Origin: an uncultured Oscillospiraceae bacterium
GTDB lineage: Bacteria > Bacillota > Clostridia > Oscillospirales > Ruminococcaceae
Assembly: GCA_934488695.1 (NCBI GenBank)
Contig: CAKSSH010000001.1
Location: forward strand, 1-64,000
Direction: 5' to 3'
DNA: 64,000 nucleotides
Positions 63,058-64,000 of this stretch are shown here, piece by piece. A program made the translations under genes and the position numbers. Under the pieces are notes generated by a model. That model made no database searches, was not told where the DNA came from, and saw only the letters and a list, made by a program, of their open reading frames with translations. How positions within the stretch are numbered: the first letter of the stretch is position 1; each line of letters opens with the position of its first letter.

Positions 63058-63612
63058 ATGCAAGAAGAAATGAAGCTGTTAAAGGAAAAAATGACCAAGA
63101 GCGTCGATATTATGAAGGATGAGTTTTCTGCAATTCGTGCGGGGCGCGCCAATCCGGCCGTTCTTGATAAAATCACGGTGGATTATTACGGGACGCCGAC
63201 ACCGATTGCTCAAATGGCGGCTGTTTCGGTTTCGGAAGCACGGGTGCTGGTGATCCAGCCTTGGGATGCTTCGACGCTGAAAAACATTGAAAAAGCAATT
63301 AATGCGTCCGATATCGGTATTAACCCGATGAATGACGGCCGAATTATCCGGCTGACCTTCCCGCCGCTGACTGAAGAACGTCGTCGGGATATTGCCAAGG
63401 AAATTTCCAGGCTGGCGGAGAATTGCAAGGTGGCTATTCGCAGCATTCGCCGCGACGGTATGGAAAAATTCAAGACGATGAAGAAAAACAGCGAGATTAC
63501 CGAGGATGATTTAAAAAATTGCGAAAAGCAGGTCCAGGACCTGACCGATCAGTTTTGCAAAAATATTGATGAGCTTGCTAAGGTTAAGGAAAAAGAAATT
63601 ATTGAATTATAA
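63058..63612 (+). CDS. frr: Ribosome recycling factor
   Basis: RRF splits the post-termination ribosome with EF-G. The 184-residue protein has the three-helix bundle (AIRAGRANPAVLDKI, PLTEERRRDIAKEI) and a middle beta domain (VDYYGTPTPIAQMA, IQPWDAS). Standard length. It starts 20 bases after pyrH. Confidence 0.98.
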   Translation: MQEEMKLLKEKMTKSVDIMKDEFSAIRAGRANPAVLDKITVDYYGTPTPIAQMAAVSVSEARVLVIQPWDASTLKNIEKAINASDIGINPMNDGRIIRLTFPPLTEERRRDIAKEISRLAENCKVAIRSIRRDGMEKFKTMKKNSEITEDDLKNCEKQVQDLTDQFCKNIDELAKVKEKEIIEL

Positions 63613-63621
63613 GGCGTCGTT

Positions 63622-64000
63622 ATGAGAAAATTATTTAAAAAAGCGATGCATCTGCCTGTTGTTCCGCAACATGTCGGCATTATCATGGACGGAAACGGCC
63701 GATGGGCCAAAAAACGCGGATTGCCGCGTTCGGTCGGGCATCGTAAAGGGGCGGCAGTCTTTAAAACCATTACACGTCATTGCCGGGATCGCGGCGTTCG
63801 ATTTTTGACGGTCTATGCCTTTTCCACCGAAAACTGGAAACGGAGTCCGGAGGAAGTGGACGGGATCATGGAGCTTCTTCGCGAATATTTGCGGGATGTT
63901 GAAAATTATACACGCGACAATATTCGGGTGCGTTTTATCGGGGATCGCAGTGTGCTGGATGAAGATATTGTTCGGCTCATGGAAAATACCGAGAAAACCT
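63622..64000 (+). CDS. uppS: Undecaprenyl diphosphate synthase, 5' part (cut by window edge)
   Basis: UppS makes the C55 lipid carrier for cell-wall synthesis. The 126 residues present include the active-site IIMDGNGRWAKKRG (Asp23), VGHRKGA and TVYAFSTENWKRS, all typical of cis-prenyltransferases. The ATG at 63622 has AAGG upstream. The C-terminal half lies outside the window. Confidence 0.96.
   Translation, partial: MRKLFKKAMHLPVVPQHVGIIMDGNGRWAKKRGLPRSVGHRKGAAVFKTITRHCRDRGVRFLTVYAFSTENWKRSPEEVDGIMELLREYLRDVENYTRDNIRVRFIGDRSVLDEDIVRLMENTEKT

Overview
This window looks like core chromosome of an endospore-forming, low-to-mid GC Firmicute, most likely a class Clostridia member of the Ruminococcaceae/Oscillospirales type (inference from gene content; no 16S rRNA is present). 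Support comes from the sporulation genes (spoVG, spmAB, a SpoIID-family gene, yabPQ, a SpoVB-type flippase), T-box and riboswitch leaders, strong AGGAGG ribosome binding sites with frequent TTG/GTG starts, and serine-rich lipoprotein linkers. I see no prophage, insertion sequence, CRISPR array or rRNA operon.

Layout. 0-4.4 kb: 5' end of murC (minus), spoVG, an FMN riboswitch with ribU, a SAM riboswitch with metK, a TIM-barrel isomerase and nrdR. 4.5-8 kb (minus): galE-coaX-ECF S component, then a polysaccharide deacetylase. 8.1-10.2 kb: tRNA-Lys, a Tyr T-box with tyrS, and a small stand-alone FakA-like domain. 10.4-12.1 kb (minus): a lipoprotein and a cyclophilin. 12.2-15.8 kb: spmAB and a complete amino-acid ABC transporter with a palindromic operator candidate. 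15.9-21.5 kb: an envelope cluster (SGNH hydrolase, DUF4358 lipoprotein, polyprenyl-phosphate sugar transferase, sugar-transfer ATP-grasp protein), then a zinc-ribbon/PASTA protein whose kinase domain has lost every catalytic residue. 21.6-24.5 kb: an AlkD-like protein, an unknown membrane protein and a SpoIID-like gene. 24.8-30.5 kb (minus): rpsB-tsf, and pheST behind a Phe T-box. 30.6-37.7 kb: an unknown helical protein, murA, walJ, trmN6, rsmI, a transglutaminase-like lipoprotein, a SLAP-like membrane protein and trmL. 37.8-41.3 kb: pgk-tpiA-gpmI. 41.4-45.3 kb: an acidic Cys-rich membrane peptide and a DeoR-controlled operon of a PMM-like HAD enzyme, an AraM-type dehydrogenase and AraD. 45.3-48.6 kb (minus): ligA-comEA-like-mtnN. 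48.7-56.5 kb: recJ-relA-dtd-MBL-hemZ-nucleoside kinase. 56.5-61.1 kb: a zinc-ribbon protein, a SpoVB-like flippase, hup, an S4 protein, yabP, yabQ, divIC and an S1 protein, matching the Bacillus yabM-yabR order. 61.1-64 kb: an RlmL-type methylase, pyrH, frr and the 5' end of uppS.

Most of the window is housekeeping and sporulation machinery with clear regulatory leaders. The least conventional parts are the pseudokinase/PASTA protein and the adjoining envelope-polymer cluster (15.9-21.5 kb), the reduced araDLM-like operon with its inverted-repeat operator (42.4-45.2 kb), the 25-bp palindrome before the ABC transporter, the stand-alone FakA fragment, the Cys/Asp-rich membrane peptide, and a vegetative-type promoter inside yabQ aimed at divIC. 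I found no clearly new multi-gene defence or mobile system.
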